Made by a program: the position numbers and the translations under genes. From Nocardia concava NBRC 100430 (GTDB taxonomy: Bacteria; Actinomycetota; Actinomycetes; Mycobacteriales; Mycobacteriaceae): a DNA stretch of 64,000 bases. The notes under the pieces are model-generated. The model saw nothing but the letters and a program-made list of their open reading frames with translations, did not search any database and was not told where the DNA came from. Shown in pieces: positions 9,031-16,965 of this stretch. The stretch spans positions 1 through 64,000 of the forward strand of contig NZ_BAFX01000201.1 in NCBI RefSeq assembly GCF_000308815.1, written 5' to 3'. The first letter of the stretch is position 1; each line of letters starts with the position of its first letter.

Positions 9031-9834
9031 TCAGCGCGGGTTGGCGCTGGCCGCCGGGGCCGAGGAGGTGAGGTGCTCGAATCGGGACAGCGCCAGTTCG
9101 TAGGCGTCCTTGGAGACGTGGTTACTGCCGGAGAACGGCTGATCCAACTGGTGGACGGCCACCATCACCGCGCCGATCACCAGTCCGAACAGGCCGGTCA
9201 TGATGACGCTGCGCTTGGACACCACCACGCCGGAGAGCACGGTGCCGAACAGCAGCATGCCGGTCGCGAACCACAGTGCCACATAGAGGAATCCGGGCAG
9301 TCGATAGGCCGCGTCCAGGCCCCGGTCGTAGCGCGCTTCCACGATGGCGTCGACGCCGTCCTGCGCCTTGTCCTGTGTAGCCTTGGCGTTCTCGTCACCG
9401 GCCGGGGCGGCGGCCACCGCCTCCCGCAGATCGTCGAGGGTGGCCTGCGCGGCCGGGCTGAGCCGCCGCTGCTTGTCCATCACCCGCCACTCGTCGCCGA
9501 TGACCTGCTTCGTGTAGTCCTTCACCAGTCCCTGGATCTGCTTGCGGTCCTGCTCTGGCATGTCATTGGCGGTCTCGTACACGCTCACCAACGCCTTGCC
9601 CTCCGACACCGTGTGTGCGTGCGAGGTGTCGTACTGCTGCCACAGGATCACCACCACGAAGGCCACGATGGCGGCGAAGAACATGTTCACCAGGTCCATC
9701 ATCATGTGCCCGGCCCCCGCGTCATCGCCGTGCTGCCACGACTTGGGCCGCACCCGGTCCCCCACCACGAATATCAGCACCGCCACCACCGCGAACAGCA
9801 CCAGCACACCGAGCTGCAAAACAACTCCGAGCAT
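9031..9834 (-). CDS. DUF4239-type integral membrane protein
   Basis: A 267-residue membrane protein. Two N-terminal hydrophobic helices (about 4-25 and 50-65) and two C-terminal helices flank a soluble, charged middle part, the layout of DUF4239 proteins found widely in actinobacteria. No catalytic motif is visible and the function of the family is unknown. The gene stands alone on the minus strand, upstream of the secreted Pro-rich protein and separated from it by 55 bases, so co-transcription is possible. Confidence 0.6.
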   Translation of the reverse strand: MLGVVLQLGVLVLFAVVAVLIFVVGDRVRPKSWQHGDDAGAGHMMMDLVNMFFAAIVAFVVVILWQQYDTSHAHTVSEGKALVSVYETANDMPEQDRKQIQGLVKDYTKQVIGDEWRVMDKQRRLSPAAQATLDDLREAVAAAPAGDENAKATQDKAQDGVDAIVEARYDRGLDAAYRLPGFLYVALWFATGMLLFGTVLSGVVVSKRSVIMTGLFGLVIGAVMVAVHQLDQPFSGSNHVSKDAYELALSRFEHLTSSAPAASANPR

Positions 9835-9970
9835 TTGCGCGACTCCATTTCCGGACCAGGGCAGCGGTTGCGATCACGTTGTATTCGCCACCACTGGTCG
9901 GTCGGATTGCACCGGCAAATTATCTGCTACACCGCAGCGCACCAACGGAAATACTTCGAGCGCCCGACCC

Positions 9971-10717
9971 CTACCGAGCGAAGGACAACACCGCGGCGGC
10001 CACGCTCACGCTCAATTCCAGTGCGGCCCCGAGCACATCACCATTGAGCCCCCCGAACCGCCGCACACAATGCCGCACCACCAACGCCGCCACCCCCAAC
10101 GCCAGCACCACCGCCACCGGCCCCTGCCACCGATTGCCAACCGCGAAAACCGCAGCCGCCGTAGCGATCCCACCCCACACTAGCCCCACCGCAGGCCCCT
10201 GTGTCCCCGCCACCAGTGCCCCGAACCCGGCCCCGGGCGCGGCCTCGATACCCCTCCGGCAAGCCATCACCACGGCGACCCGCCCCACGGCCACCGCCAA
10301 CCCGATGGCCAGCCACCGCCCCGCGCCAGCCAACGCCGCGAACGAAACCGCCTGCACCCCAATCCCGAACACCAGCGCCGCCACCCCGAACGGCCCCGCC
10401 CCACCACTCTTCATGATCTCCCGGGCTCGCTCCGGCGGCCCATAACTCCCGAGCCCATCCATCGTGTCCGCGAGCCCATCGATATGCATCCCCCGCGTGA
10501 GCAACGCCAGCCCACCCACCGTGACGAGCCCGGCCAGCAACCACGAGGCCCCTACTTCCCCGAGCCCCCACATCAGCCCGGCGGCCGCACCGCCGAGCAG
10601 AATCCCAACCAACGGCGCGAACGCGATAGCCTGCCCGGCGGCGGCCCGATCCACCTCATTCGGACCCCGCACCGGCAACACGGTCAGCCACGAAATCGCC
10701 AGCCGTATCCCGTTCAC
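9971..10717 (-). CDS. cobS: Adenosylcobinamide-GDP ribazoletransferase (cobalamin synthase)
   Basis: A 248-residue polytopic membrane enzyme joining adenosylcobinamide-GDP and alpha-ribazole(-phosphate), the last assembly step of adenosylcobalamin. The opening ISWLTVLPVRGP, the Asp-rich HIDGLADTMDGL segment that binds Mg-nucleotide, and several Gly/Ala-rich membrane helices identify it. It lies 12 bases after the cobU-cobT fusion gene, in the same operon, so all nucleotide-loop assembly enzymes are encoded together. The GTG start at 10717 gives a normal CobS length. Confidence 0.9.
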   Translation of the reverse strand: MNGIRLAISWLTVLPVRGPNEVDRAAAGQAIAFAPLVGILLGGAAAGLMWGLGEVGASWLLAGLVTVGGLALLTRGMHIDGLADTMDGLGSYGPPERAREIMKSGGAGPFGVAALVFGIGVQAVSFAALAGAGRWLAIGLAVAVGRVAVVMACRRGIEAAPGAGFGALVAGTQGPAVGLVWGGIATAAAVFAVGNRWQGPVAVVLALGVAALVVRHCVRRFGGLNGDVLGAALELSVSVAAAVLSFAR

Positions 10718-10729
10718 GCCGCGACTCGG

Positions 10730-12583
10730 CTAGGCGCCGGTTGATTCGGCGGGGGCGTCCGCGGTGCTGACGCCCGCTTCGGCGAAGGTGGCCATCTCGG
10801 CGAGGGTGGCGACGGCCGCGCGCAGGAGCGGGAGGGCGGCGACCGCGCCGGAGCCCTCACCCAGGCGCATGCCCATGTCGACGAGCGGCTCGAGGTCGAG
10901 GCGCTGCAGGGCGATGGTGTGGGAGGGCTCGCTGGAGCGGTGACCCGAGACCCACCAGGCGCGGGCGCCGGGGGCAAGCTGGTCGGCGACCAGGGCCGCG
11001 GCGGTTACCACGACGCCGTCGAGGATGACCGGGGTGCGGCGGGCGGCGGCGCGGGCCAGGAAGCCAGCCATGGCGGCGAAGTCCGCGCCGGAAGCGGTGC
11101 GCAGCAACGCAACCGGATCCTTGACGACCGGGCGCGCCCGCCACATGGCGTCGCGGATGGCGGCGGTCTTGCGGATCCAGCCCGCATCGTCGACACCGGT
11201 GCCACGCCCGACGGCGATCACCGGTTCGGTGTCGGTGATCGACGCGATCAGCACGGTCGCGGGCGTGGTGTTGCCGATGCCCATGTCGCCGGCGATGAGA
11301 AGGTCAGCGCCGGAATCGATTTCCTCGTCGGCGATGGCCGCCCCGGCCGCCAGCGCCGCCTGCACCTCAGCCTCGCTCATGGCGTCCTCGCGGTCGATCG
11401 ACCCGCTGGACCGCCGCACCTTGTGCCGCGAAATCTCCGGCGCGGTATCCCCTTCCACCGCAATGTCTTCCACCCGCACACTGGCATCGGCCAACCGCGC
11501 CAGCACATTCACCGCAGCCCCGCCATTGAGGAAATTGGCAACCATCTGCCCGGTCACCTCACTCGGATACGCCGACACCCCATGCCGAGCCACCCCGTGA
11601 TCCCCCGCGAACACCACAACCCGAGCCCGCTCGAACTGCTTGGGCGGGCAAACCCCCTGACAAGCCGCCACCCAATTGGCCAACTTCTCCAACCGCCCCA
11701 AAGCCCCACCAGGCTTGGTCAACTGCAACTGCCGCTCCTCAGCAGCCGCCCGTACCCCCGCATCCGGCCCCGGCACCGGCCCGAACGAGATCCGCACCGG
11801 CTTGGTAAGCCGCGGTGCTTCGGTCGCGGCCGCGTCGGCTTCGAGCGCGGCGGCGGTCACCGCCCCGGCCGCGGTCATGCTCAAACCGGCGGCGGCGTCC
11901 ACCACGGCGGCAGCGGCCGGAACCGGCTGCGGCGCAGACTCATCCACGGCGGGGGTGGCCGGAGCGACCGAAGTCTCCACCGCGGCCGCGGAACTCGTGG
12001 CCGCGTCGGTGAGGGCCGCGGCCGAGGCGGCCGCGCGGTCAGGCTTGATCTGGAGGGCATGCCCGGCGACGACCAGGAACACCTCGTCGCAGATGTCGGC
12101 CAGGCGCTGGTTCAGGGTGCCGATCTCGTCCCGGAAGAGGCGGCCGGAGGCGGTGGCGGGAATGACGCCCAGCCCCACCTCGGGGCTGACGATGATCAGC
12201 CGCTCGCGATAGTGGTCGACAGCCGTGACCAGGGTGTCCATCTCCGGGCTCAAAGTCCCGCGCGGCGAGTCCCACGCGCCGCGAGCATCGAGCCGCGCAG
12301 TCAGCCAAGTGCCGAGGTCATCGACTAGCGTGACGGGCGCCGCCTCGCGCAGCGCCGCAACCAGGTCCCCCTCCACGATCGTCCAGCTACCGGGCCGCCG
12401 AGCCCGGTGCGCCGCAATACGTTCGGCAAAGTCGGCATCGGCGGGATCGGCCACCGCGGTGGCCACGTACCGCACCGCCTCCGACCCGGCCAGCTGTTCC
12501 GCGAACGCCGACTTCCCGGACCGGGCGCCACCGAGCACCAGGGTCCGCAACGGCCGATCGGTTGTCTGAGCACTGTGCGACAC
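10730..12583 (-). CDS. CobU-CobT fusion: adenosylcobinamide kinase/guanylyltransferase + DMB phosphoribosyltransferase
   Basis: A 617-residue fusion. Residues ~1-180 are CobU/CobP-like: P-loop GGARSGKS (18-25), then GSWTIVEG and LIIVSPEVGLGVIP, activating adenosylcobinamide with GTP. Residues ~185-262 form an Ala-rich linker. Residues ~263-617 are CobT, which makes alpha-ribazole-5'-phosphate from nicotinate mononucleotide and dimethylbenzimidazole: VVVFAGDHGVARHGVSAYP and GDMGIGNTTPA near the active site, and the catalytic glutamate in the C-terminal LGEGSGA motif. Many bacteria encode these activities separately. The GTG start (12583) has a TACCGT -10-like hexamer only 6 bases upstream (12590-12595), suggesting a leaderless mRNA. 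Confidence 0.9.
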   Translation of the reverse strand: MSHSAQTTDRPLRTLVLGGARSGKSAFAEQLAGSEAVRYVATAVADPADADFAERIAAHRARRPGSWTIVEGDLVAALREAAPVTLVDDLGTWLTARLDARGAWDSPRGTLSPEMDTLVTAVDHYRERLIIVSPEVGLGVIPATASGRLFRDEIGTLNQRLADICDEVFLVVAGHALQIKPDRAAASAAALTDAATSSAAAVETSVAPATPAVDESAPQPVPAAAAVVDAAAGLSMTAAGAVTAAALEADAAATEAPRLTKPVRISFGPVPGPDAGVRAAAEERQLQLTKPGGALGRLEKLANWVAACQGVCPPKQFERARVVVFAGDHGVARHGVSAYPSEVTGQMVANFLNGGAAVNVLARLADASVRVEDIAVEGDTAPEISRHKVRRSSGSIDREDAMSEAEVQAALAAGAAIADEEIDSGADLLIAGDMGIGNTTPATVLIASITDTEPVIAVGRGTGVDDAGWIRKTAAIRDAMWRARPVVKDPVALLRTASGADFAAMAGFLARAAARRTPVILDGVVVTAAALVADQLAPGARAWWVSGHRSSEPSHTIALQRLDLEPLVDMGMRLGEGSGAVAALPLLRAAVATLAEMATFAEAGVSTADAPAESTGA

Positions 12584-12659
12584 GTCAGCACGGTATCAAT
12601 TGCCCCGCCACTCCGGCGGAGTCGGCACGGCCATTCCCGGTCCTGGACGAACCGCACCT

Positions 12660-13625
12660 TCAGGACACGCGTACACCGAAGCGGCGGCGGTATTCGACCG
12701 GGGCGATGCCTACGACGCGCTGGAAGTGGTGGCGTAGGAGGGCGCCGGAGCCGAAGCCGCAACGGTGGGCTAGGGATTCGAGGTCCATGTCGGTGTCTTC
12801 GAGGAGTTGTTTGGCTAGGAGGACGCGCTGGCCGGTGAGCCATTTGACCGGTGTCGTGCCGGTCTCGGCGGCGAAGCGGCGGGCGAAGGTGCGGGTGGAC
12901 ATGGCGGTGCGGGCGGCCAGGGCCTCGACGGTGTGCGGCAGTTCGAGGTGCTCGCCCATCCAGTGCAGGGTTTCGCTGAGGCTGTCGGAGTCGCAGTCCA
13001 CGACGGGCCGTTCGATGAATTGCCGCTGCCCGCCGTCGCGCTGGGGCGGCACCACCATGCGGCGGGCGATGGCATTGGCAACGCTGCTGCCGAGTTCGCG
13101 CCGCACCAGGTGCAGCGCGGCGTCGATGCCCGCGGCCGTGCCGGCGCTGGTGATGAGGTTGCCCTCGTCCACGAACAGCACGTCCGGATCCACGGTCGCC
13201 TGCGGGAACTTCTCCGCCAGCAGGTCGACATACCGCCAGTGTGTGGTGCATTTGCGGTTGTCGAGCAGTCCGGCCGCCCCGGCGAGGAACGCGCCCGAGC
13301 ACACCGTCAACACCGTCGCCCCGCGCTCGGAGGCGTCGCGCACCGCGTCGATCATGCGCTGGTCGAAGGGATTGTCGGCGTAGATCGGAAACGCCGGAAT
13401 GGCAACCAGATCCGCGTCCCGCAGCTCCTCGAGCCCGTATTCGGGCGTCACGTGGATGCCCGGTGAGCTGGAGATGAGCGGTTTCCCGGGTTCGATACCG
13501 CAGACCCGGAAGTCGAAGCCGGGCAATCCGTCGGCGGTCCGGTCGAGGCCGAAAACCTCACAGACGACGCCGAATTCGAACATGGCGAGGTGGTCGTTGA
13601 GGACCACGGCGACCTTCGAGAGCAT
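12660..13625 (-). CDS. GlxA-family transcriptional regulator (DJ-1/PfpI domain + AraC HTH)
   Basis: A 321-residue regulator. Residues ~1-190 form a DJ-1/PfpI-like domain with the nucleophile-elbow cysteine in LTVCSGAFL; residues ~215-315 form an AraC-type double HTH (LAARTAMSTRTFARRFAAETG and a second helix pair around SLAHRCGFGSGALLRHHF). GlxA-like proteins sense small metabolites and activate or repress adjacent genes. The gene is divergent from two very small genes starting at 13712, which are its most likely targets. The upstream gap contains an imperfect palindrome around gttctctatagaaaac (13688-13703), a possible operator. Confidence 0.85.
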   Translation of the reverse strand: MLSKVAVVLNDHLAMFEFGVVCEVFGLDRTADGLPGFDFRVCGIEPGKPLISSSPGIHVTPEYGLEELRDADLVAIPAFPIYADNPFDQRMIDAVRDASERGATVLTVCSGAFLAGAAGLLDNRKCTTHWRYVDLLAEKFPQATVDPDVLFVDEGNLITSAGTAAGIDAALHLVRRELGSSVANAIARRMVVPPQRDGGQRQFIERPVVDCDSDSLSETLHWMGEHLELPHTVEALAARTAMSTRTFARRFAAETGTTPVKWLTGQRVLLAKQLLEDTDMDLESLAHRCGFGSGALLRHHFQRVVGIAPVEYRRRFGVRVS

Positions 13626-13711
13626 GTTCCGATCCCATCTGGCCGAATATTTGCGAACTATGTCAGAACTGCCACTGTTGGCGGTATGTTCTCTATAGAA
13701 AACTTACTGCC

Positions 13712-13834
13712 ATGCAAGCACTGTCCGCAATCGTCGCAGCCGGAACCGTCATGACGGCGCTCGGCACCATGACCTTCGGCCTCATGGCCGGAGAAACCAC
13801 CGATCCCACCGATGAGGGCGAGGCCCACGCATGA
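13712..13834 (+). CDS. Small membrane peptide (40 aa), unknown
   Basis: A 40-residue ORF with one hydrophobic segment (ALSAIVAAGTVMTALGTM) and an acidic C-terminus (ETTDPTDEGEAHA). It is supported by ATGA overlap with the next ORF (13831-13834), by sitting directly in the divergent promoter region of the GlxA-type regulator, and by actinobacterial codon use. I recognise no family. Its function may be tied to the 76-residue gene it overlaps. Confidence 0.4.
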   Translation: MQALSAIVAAGTVMTALGTMTFGLMAGETTDPTDEGEAHA

Positions 13835-14061
13835 CCACCATCACCTCCGGACACGGCACCTTCCACACCGCGACCGGCACCTCCGAAGCAGTCACCATGT
13901 TCCGTCGATTCGTCGCCCTGCTCGCCGCGGCCGGCCGGGCAGTCCCCTTCCACCGCGAAAACAGCTGGGAATTCGCCGGATCCAGCAATGCCCTCGACCG
14001 CGACCGCGATCGCGTGGCACTCGAGATCCGCGCCATGTCCACCTACCGCGAACACAACTGA
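13831..14061 (+). CDS. Small conserved-looking protein (76 aa), unknown
   Basis: A 76-residue protein with a short hydrophobic stretch (FVALLAAAG) and a charged C-terminal half (NALDRDRDRVALEIRAM). The start ATG overlaps the previous small gene's stop, so the pair probably forms one operon controlled by the divergent GlxA-type regulator. No family was recognised. A good hairpin follows immediately (14062-14098), consistent with a real transcription unit. Confidence 0.45.
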   Translation: MTTITSGHGTFHTATGTSEAVTMFRRFVALLAAAGRAVPFHRENSWEFAGSSNALDRDRDRVALEIRAMSTYREHN

Positions 14062-14098
14062 CGGGCGGCTCCGAACCGCAATGGTTCGAATCCGCCCG
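14062..14098 (+). terminator. Stem-loop terminator after the small-gene pair
   Basis: gggcgg (14063-14068) pairs with ccgccc (14092-14097), and inside it cgaacc pairs with ggttcg across a short loop. No T-run follows, as is usual in high-GC actinobacteria. It separates convergent genes and could act in both directions. Confidence 0.6.
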
Positions 14099-14133
14099 CC
14101 AGGGCACAACTTCTGGCCGACTCGGCCGATGTG

Positions 14134-14781
14134 CTAGACCGCGTCGCCCGCGTTCACCCGCGGCTTCGGCGCACGCATCCGGCGCACCTGCGAGGCGCGC
14201 ACGAAGGCGTACCAGCCCAGCGAGAACGAGGAATCGGTGGTGTCCGGGTAGCGCTCCCGGACCCGCTTGTTCACGATGCGCCCGAGCACGATGCCCTCGA
14301 TGATCATGAACAGCATCATCACCAGCATGGCCAGCGTCACGATCGCCTGCAGCGCGGGCGAGAGGATCATGCTGAGAATCAGCACCAGCGCCAGCGGCAT
14401 GAACAGCCCGAGCAGATTGCGGCGCGCATCGACGATGTCACGCACATACCCCTTGACCTTGCCCTTGTCGCGCGGCAGCAGGTACTGCTCCTCACCGGCG
14501 AGCATGCGGGCCCGGCGATCCTGCGCGGCGGCGCGGCGCTCGGCCGAATCCGACTTGCGCTCGGCCTTGGTCCCGCGTAGCTCCTTACGGCGCGCGCGAG
14601 CCTCCTTGGCGGTCTTCGGGGCGGGCGCGACCGGGCCACGCTTGCGGCCCTCGGCCTCGCGTCGCTTCGGGGTCGGACGACCCTTACCGAGGGTGACGGT
14701 CTTTTCCGCCACCGCGGCATCGGTTTCGACGCTGGAGCTGTCGGAGGTGGGAGTGGTCTCGCCACGGCGCAGGAACTTCAC
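14134..14781 (-). CDS. DUF3043 membrane protein (Rv2206-like)
   Basis: About 215 residues: a charged, Lys/Arg-rich N-terminal half with the family text GKGRPTPKRREAEGRKRGPVAP, then two C-terminal transmembrane helices (LGLFMPLALVLILSMIL and AIVTLAMLVMMLFMIIEG) and a short RxRMRAPKPRV tail. This matches DUF3043 proteins conserved in Mycobacteriales; their function is unknown. In M. tuberculosis the relative sits between the cobT and hesB genes, the same neighbourhood as here. I prefer GTG 14781 (reading VKFLRRGE) by similarity to family starts; a GTG at 14847 would add 22 residues. Confidence 0.75.
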   Translation of the reverse strand: MKFLRRGETTPTSDSSSVETDAAVAEKTVTLGKGRPTPKRREAEGRKRGPVAPAPKTAKEARARRKELRGTKAERKSDSAERRAAAQDRRARMLAGEEQYLLPRDKGKVKGYVRDIVDARRNLLGLFMPLALVLILSMILSPALQAIVTLAMLVMMLFMIIEGIVLGRIVNKRVRERYPDTTDSSFSLGWYAFVRASQVRRMRAPKPRVNAGDAV

Positions 14782-14999
14782 GCCGACCAGGCTATTCGAT
14801 GGCACGTTTCCCGGAAAATCCCGGTCCGCCCGTTTGTTGTGTCGCACACCTCTCCAGCAATCTGTCAGCGACTGCGCAACCTGGCCGTTCCGGCGAATAA
14901 GTGCCGCGTAGGATGGGGAATAGTCGCCCGCCGACTGGTGTTGACAGGCATCGAGCCGTGCGCCTTCACGGGTTGAAAACAGGTCCCTTAGGAGAGTTC

Positions 15000-15350
15000 A
15001 TGACTGTTGAGAACGAGACCACCACTCACGGTGCGACTCTGACCGAAGCCGCCGCCCTCAAGGCCAAGGCGCTGCTGGATCAGGAAGGCCGCGACGATCT
15101 CGCGCTGCGCATCGCCGTCCAGCCCGGCGGCTGCGCGGGCCTGCGCTACCAGCTCTTCTTCGATGACCGCACCCTCGACGGCGACCTGGTCGTGGAGTTC
15201 AACGGCGTCAAGCTCGCGGTCGACCGGATGAGCGCCCCCTACATCCAGGGTGCCTCGATCGACTTCGTCGACACCATCGAGAAGCAGGGTTTCACCATCG
15301 ACAACCCCAACGCCACCGGCTCCTGCGCCTGCGGCGACAGCTTCAACTGA
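15000..15350 (+). CDS. HesB/IscA/ErpA-type iron-sulfur cluster carrier
   Basis: A 116-residue A-type carrier with the three invariant cysteines: C45 in GGCAG and C109/C111 in GSCACG near the C-terminus. These proteins bind a [2Fe-2S] or [4Fe-4S] cluster and pass it to apo-enzymes in the cytoplasm. ATG 15000 is preceded by an AGGAGA site. It corresponds to Rv2204c by sequence and by position next to DUF3043 and adoK. A strong hairpin follows the stop. Confidence 0.92.
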   Translation: MTVENETTTHGATLTEAAALKAKALLDQEGRDDLALRIAVQPGGCAGLRYQLFFDDRTLDGDLVVEFNGVKLAVDRMSAPYIQGASIDFVDTIEKQGFTIDNPNATGSCACGDSFN

Positions 15351-15361
15351 GCTAGACCGCA

Positions 15362-15398
15362 CAGCGCGGAACATCCGCTGACCGGATGTTCCGCGCTG
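15362..15398 (+). terminator. Perfect 16-bp hairpin terminator after the Fe-S carrier gene
   Basis: cagcgcggaacatccg (15362-15377) pairs perfectly with 15383-15398 around a 5-base loop. It starts 11 bases after the stop codon. There is no U-tract, which is common for actinobacterial intrinsic terminators. Confidence 0.8.
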
Positions 15399-15462
15399 CT
15401 GTGTGTCCGGACGCGACTTCCTTCCCGATCGGGTACGACCCGCCTTCACTCATCCGGGGGTG

Positions 15463-15511
15463 CGGGGGCAGAGCCCCCGAAATTCTCGGGTTCAGGGGCG
15501 ACGCCCCTGAA
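15463..15511. repeat. Two adjacent small palindromes (intergenic repeat)
   Basis: cgggggcagagcccccg (15463-15479) and, 11 bases later, a perfect 10-bp inverted repeat ttcaggggcg/cgcccctgaa (15491-15511) form two back-to-back hairpins. The same style of paired GC hairpin occurs in many actinobacterial intergenic regions. A role as a dispersed repeat or secondary terminator is possible. Confidence 0.6.
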
Positions 15512-15647
15512 GAGTTGGGTTAATGCGTCTCGGACAGTGTTATTTTCTTTAATGCGAGCCCTTTTCGGTTCGCCTCCCCCATCCACCGGCCCCCGCGTTG
15601 GCGTCCCGCATGCAGGTGTGCGCAGCGCTCGTCACTGAAGGAATCTC

Positions 15648-16613
15648 GTGACCATCGCCGTGTCCGCGTCCATCGCGACCGACCACCTCATGCGTTTTCC
15701 GGGCAAGTTCTCCGATGTGCTGCTCGCCGACCAGTTGAATCATGTGTCGCTCAGCTTCCTCGTCGACGACCTCGTGATCCGCAAGGGCGGCGTCGCGGGC
15801 AACATCAGCTACGCGATGGGCCTGCTCGGCCGCACCCCCCTGCTCGTCGGCGCGGTCGGCCAGGACTGGGGCGACTACCGGAAGTGGTTGGAGGACAACG
15901 GCGTCGACTGCTCCGCCGTGCGCGTCTCCACCGACCTGCACACCGCCCGCTTCGTCTGCACCACCGACGAGACCATGGCGCAGATCGCGTCCTTCTACCC
16001 CGGCGCCATGGCCGAGGCCCGCGACATCGACATCACCCAACTCGGCCGCGACCTCGAGCTGGTCCTGATCGGCGCCGACGACCCCGAAGCCATGCTGCGC
16101 CACACCGACCAGTGCCGCACCGCGGGCATCCCATTCGCCGCCGACCCCTCTCAGCAGCTGGCATTCATCGACGGCGAAACCGCACTCCGCCTCATCGACG
16201 GCGCCGACTACCTGTTCTCCAACGAGTACGAGTGGGGCATCCTCCTCCAGAAGACCGGCCTGTCCGAAGCGGAAATCGGTGAGCGCGTAGGCATCCGCGT
16301 CACCACCCTCGGCTCCAAGGGCGCGAAAATCGTCGACCGCGACGGCACCGAACTCCACGTCGACGTAGTCCCCGACATCGCCAAGGTCGACCCCACCGGC
16401 GTAGGCGACGCCTTCCGCGCCGGCTTCCTCACCGGCCAATCCGCCGGCCTCTCCCTGGAACGCTCCGCCCAACTAGGCTCCCTCATCGCAGTCCTGGTCC
16501 TGGAAACCGTTGGCCCCCAAGACTGGACCCTCGACCACGACGTAGCCATGAAGCGCCTCCGCGACGCCTACGGCCCCGAAGTAGCCGCCGAAATCGAACC
16601 CATCCTCCGCTGA
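15648..16613 (+). CDS. adoK: Adenosine kinase (PfkB/ribokinase family), Rv2202c-like
   Basis: A 321-residue PfkB-family kinase that resembles mycobacterial AdoK over its whole length (opening TIAV-SIATDHLMRFPGKF, then VSLSFLVDDL). Key motifs: GGVAGN (47-52) for substrate binding and DPTGVGDAFRAGF, whose D254 is the predicted catalytic base and whose GVGD forms the anion hole. Mycobacterial AdoK phosphorylates adenosine for purine salvage and, unlike eukaryotic adenosine kinases, has the ribokinase fold. GTG 15648 has an AAGGA site upstream. A 13-bp hairpin follows. Confidence 0.9.
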   Translation: MTIAVSASIATDHLMRFPGKFSDVLLADQLNHVSLSFLVDDLVIRKGGVAGNISYAMGLLGRTPLLVGAVGQDWGDYRKWLEDNGVDCSAVRVSTDLHTARFVCTTDETMAQIASFYPGAMAEARDIDITQLGRDLELVLIGADDPEAMLRHTDQCRTAGIPFAADPSQQLAFIDGETALRLIDGADYLFSNEYEWGILLQKTGLSEAEIGERVGIRVTTLGSKGAKIVDRDGTELHVDVVPDIAKVDPTGVGDAFRAGFLTGQSAGLSLERSAQLGSLIAVLVLETVGPQDWTLDHDVAMKRLRDAYGPEVAAEIEPILR

Positions 16614-16620
16614 GCTGGTC

Positions 16621-16653
16621 GAATCCGCACGCCGGTCATTGGCGTGCGGATTC
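16621..16653. terminator. Perfect 13-bp hairpin between convergent genes
   Basis: gaatccgcacgcc (16621-16633) pairs with 16641-16653 around a 7-base loop. It starts 8 bases after the adoK stop and overlaps the last codons of the minus-strand ORF ending at 16636, so it can terminate transcription from either side. Confidence 0.8.
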
Positions 16654-16965
16654 CTCTCGCGGCACCTGCACCGCCGGACGCCGTCGCCCGAATATCTCAT
16701 CGGCTGATTCGGCGGTTGCAGCCCTCTCCAACCACACCTCGAGCCGTCCGATATCCCCGCTGGCGGCGCGATCTTTGACCCTGGCCACGATTGCCGCGTC
16801 CACGGCTATCCCCCGGCTCCGCAAGACCAGAAGCAACGCCTTCGCTTCACCACGGATCTCAGCGAGTGCCTTACCCAGGGTAAAGACCAGGGGCTCGTCC
16901 TCGGTCCGGCCCTCGAGGAAACGTCGGCCGAACTCGGTCTTGTACCTGTATGTTCCGGCGGTCAT
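16636..16965 (-). pseudogene. Duplicated C-terminal domain of the upstream possible nuclease (109 aa)
   Basis: The ORF begins directly after the stop of the 287-residue gene (TGA then ATG) and repeats that gene's last ~80 residues: TAGTYRYKTEFGRRF versus TAGTYEYKSEFARRY, RSRGIAVDAAIVARV versus RKRGIAVDESAVARV, and TAESADEIFG versus TASSADEVFG. It is diverged, so the duplication is not recent. It lacks the N-terminal putative nuclease part. It may be a leftover of a tandem duplication, or a separately translated C-terminal partner. Confidence 0.6.

Noticed and set aside
12584..12659. Cobalamin riboswitch upstream of cobUT
   Set aside because: The gap is only about 76 bases, the start appears leaderless, and no B12-box-like conserved segment is visible.
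14940..14970. TTGACA at 14941 as the -35 of the Fe-S carrier promoter
   Set aside because: No acceptable -10 hexamer lies 16-18 bases downstream.
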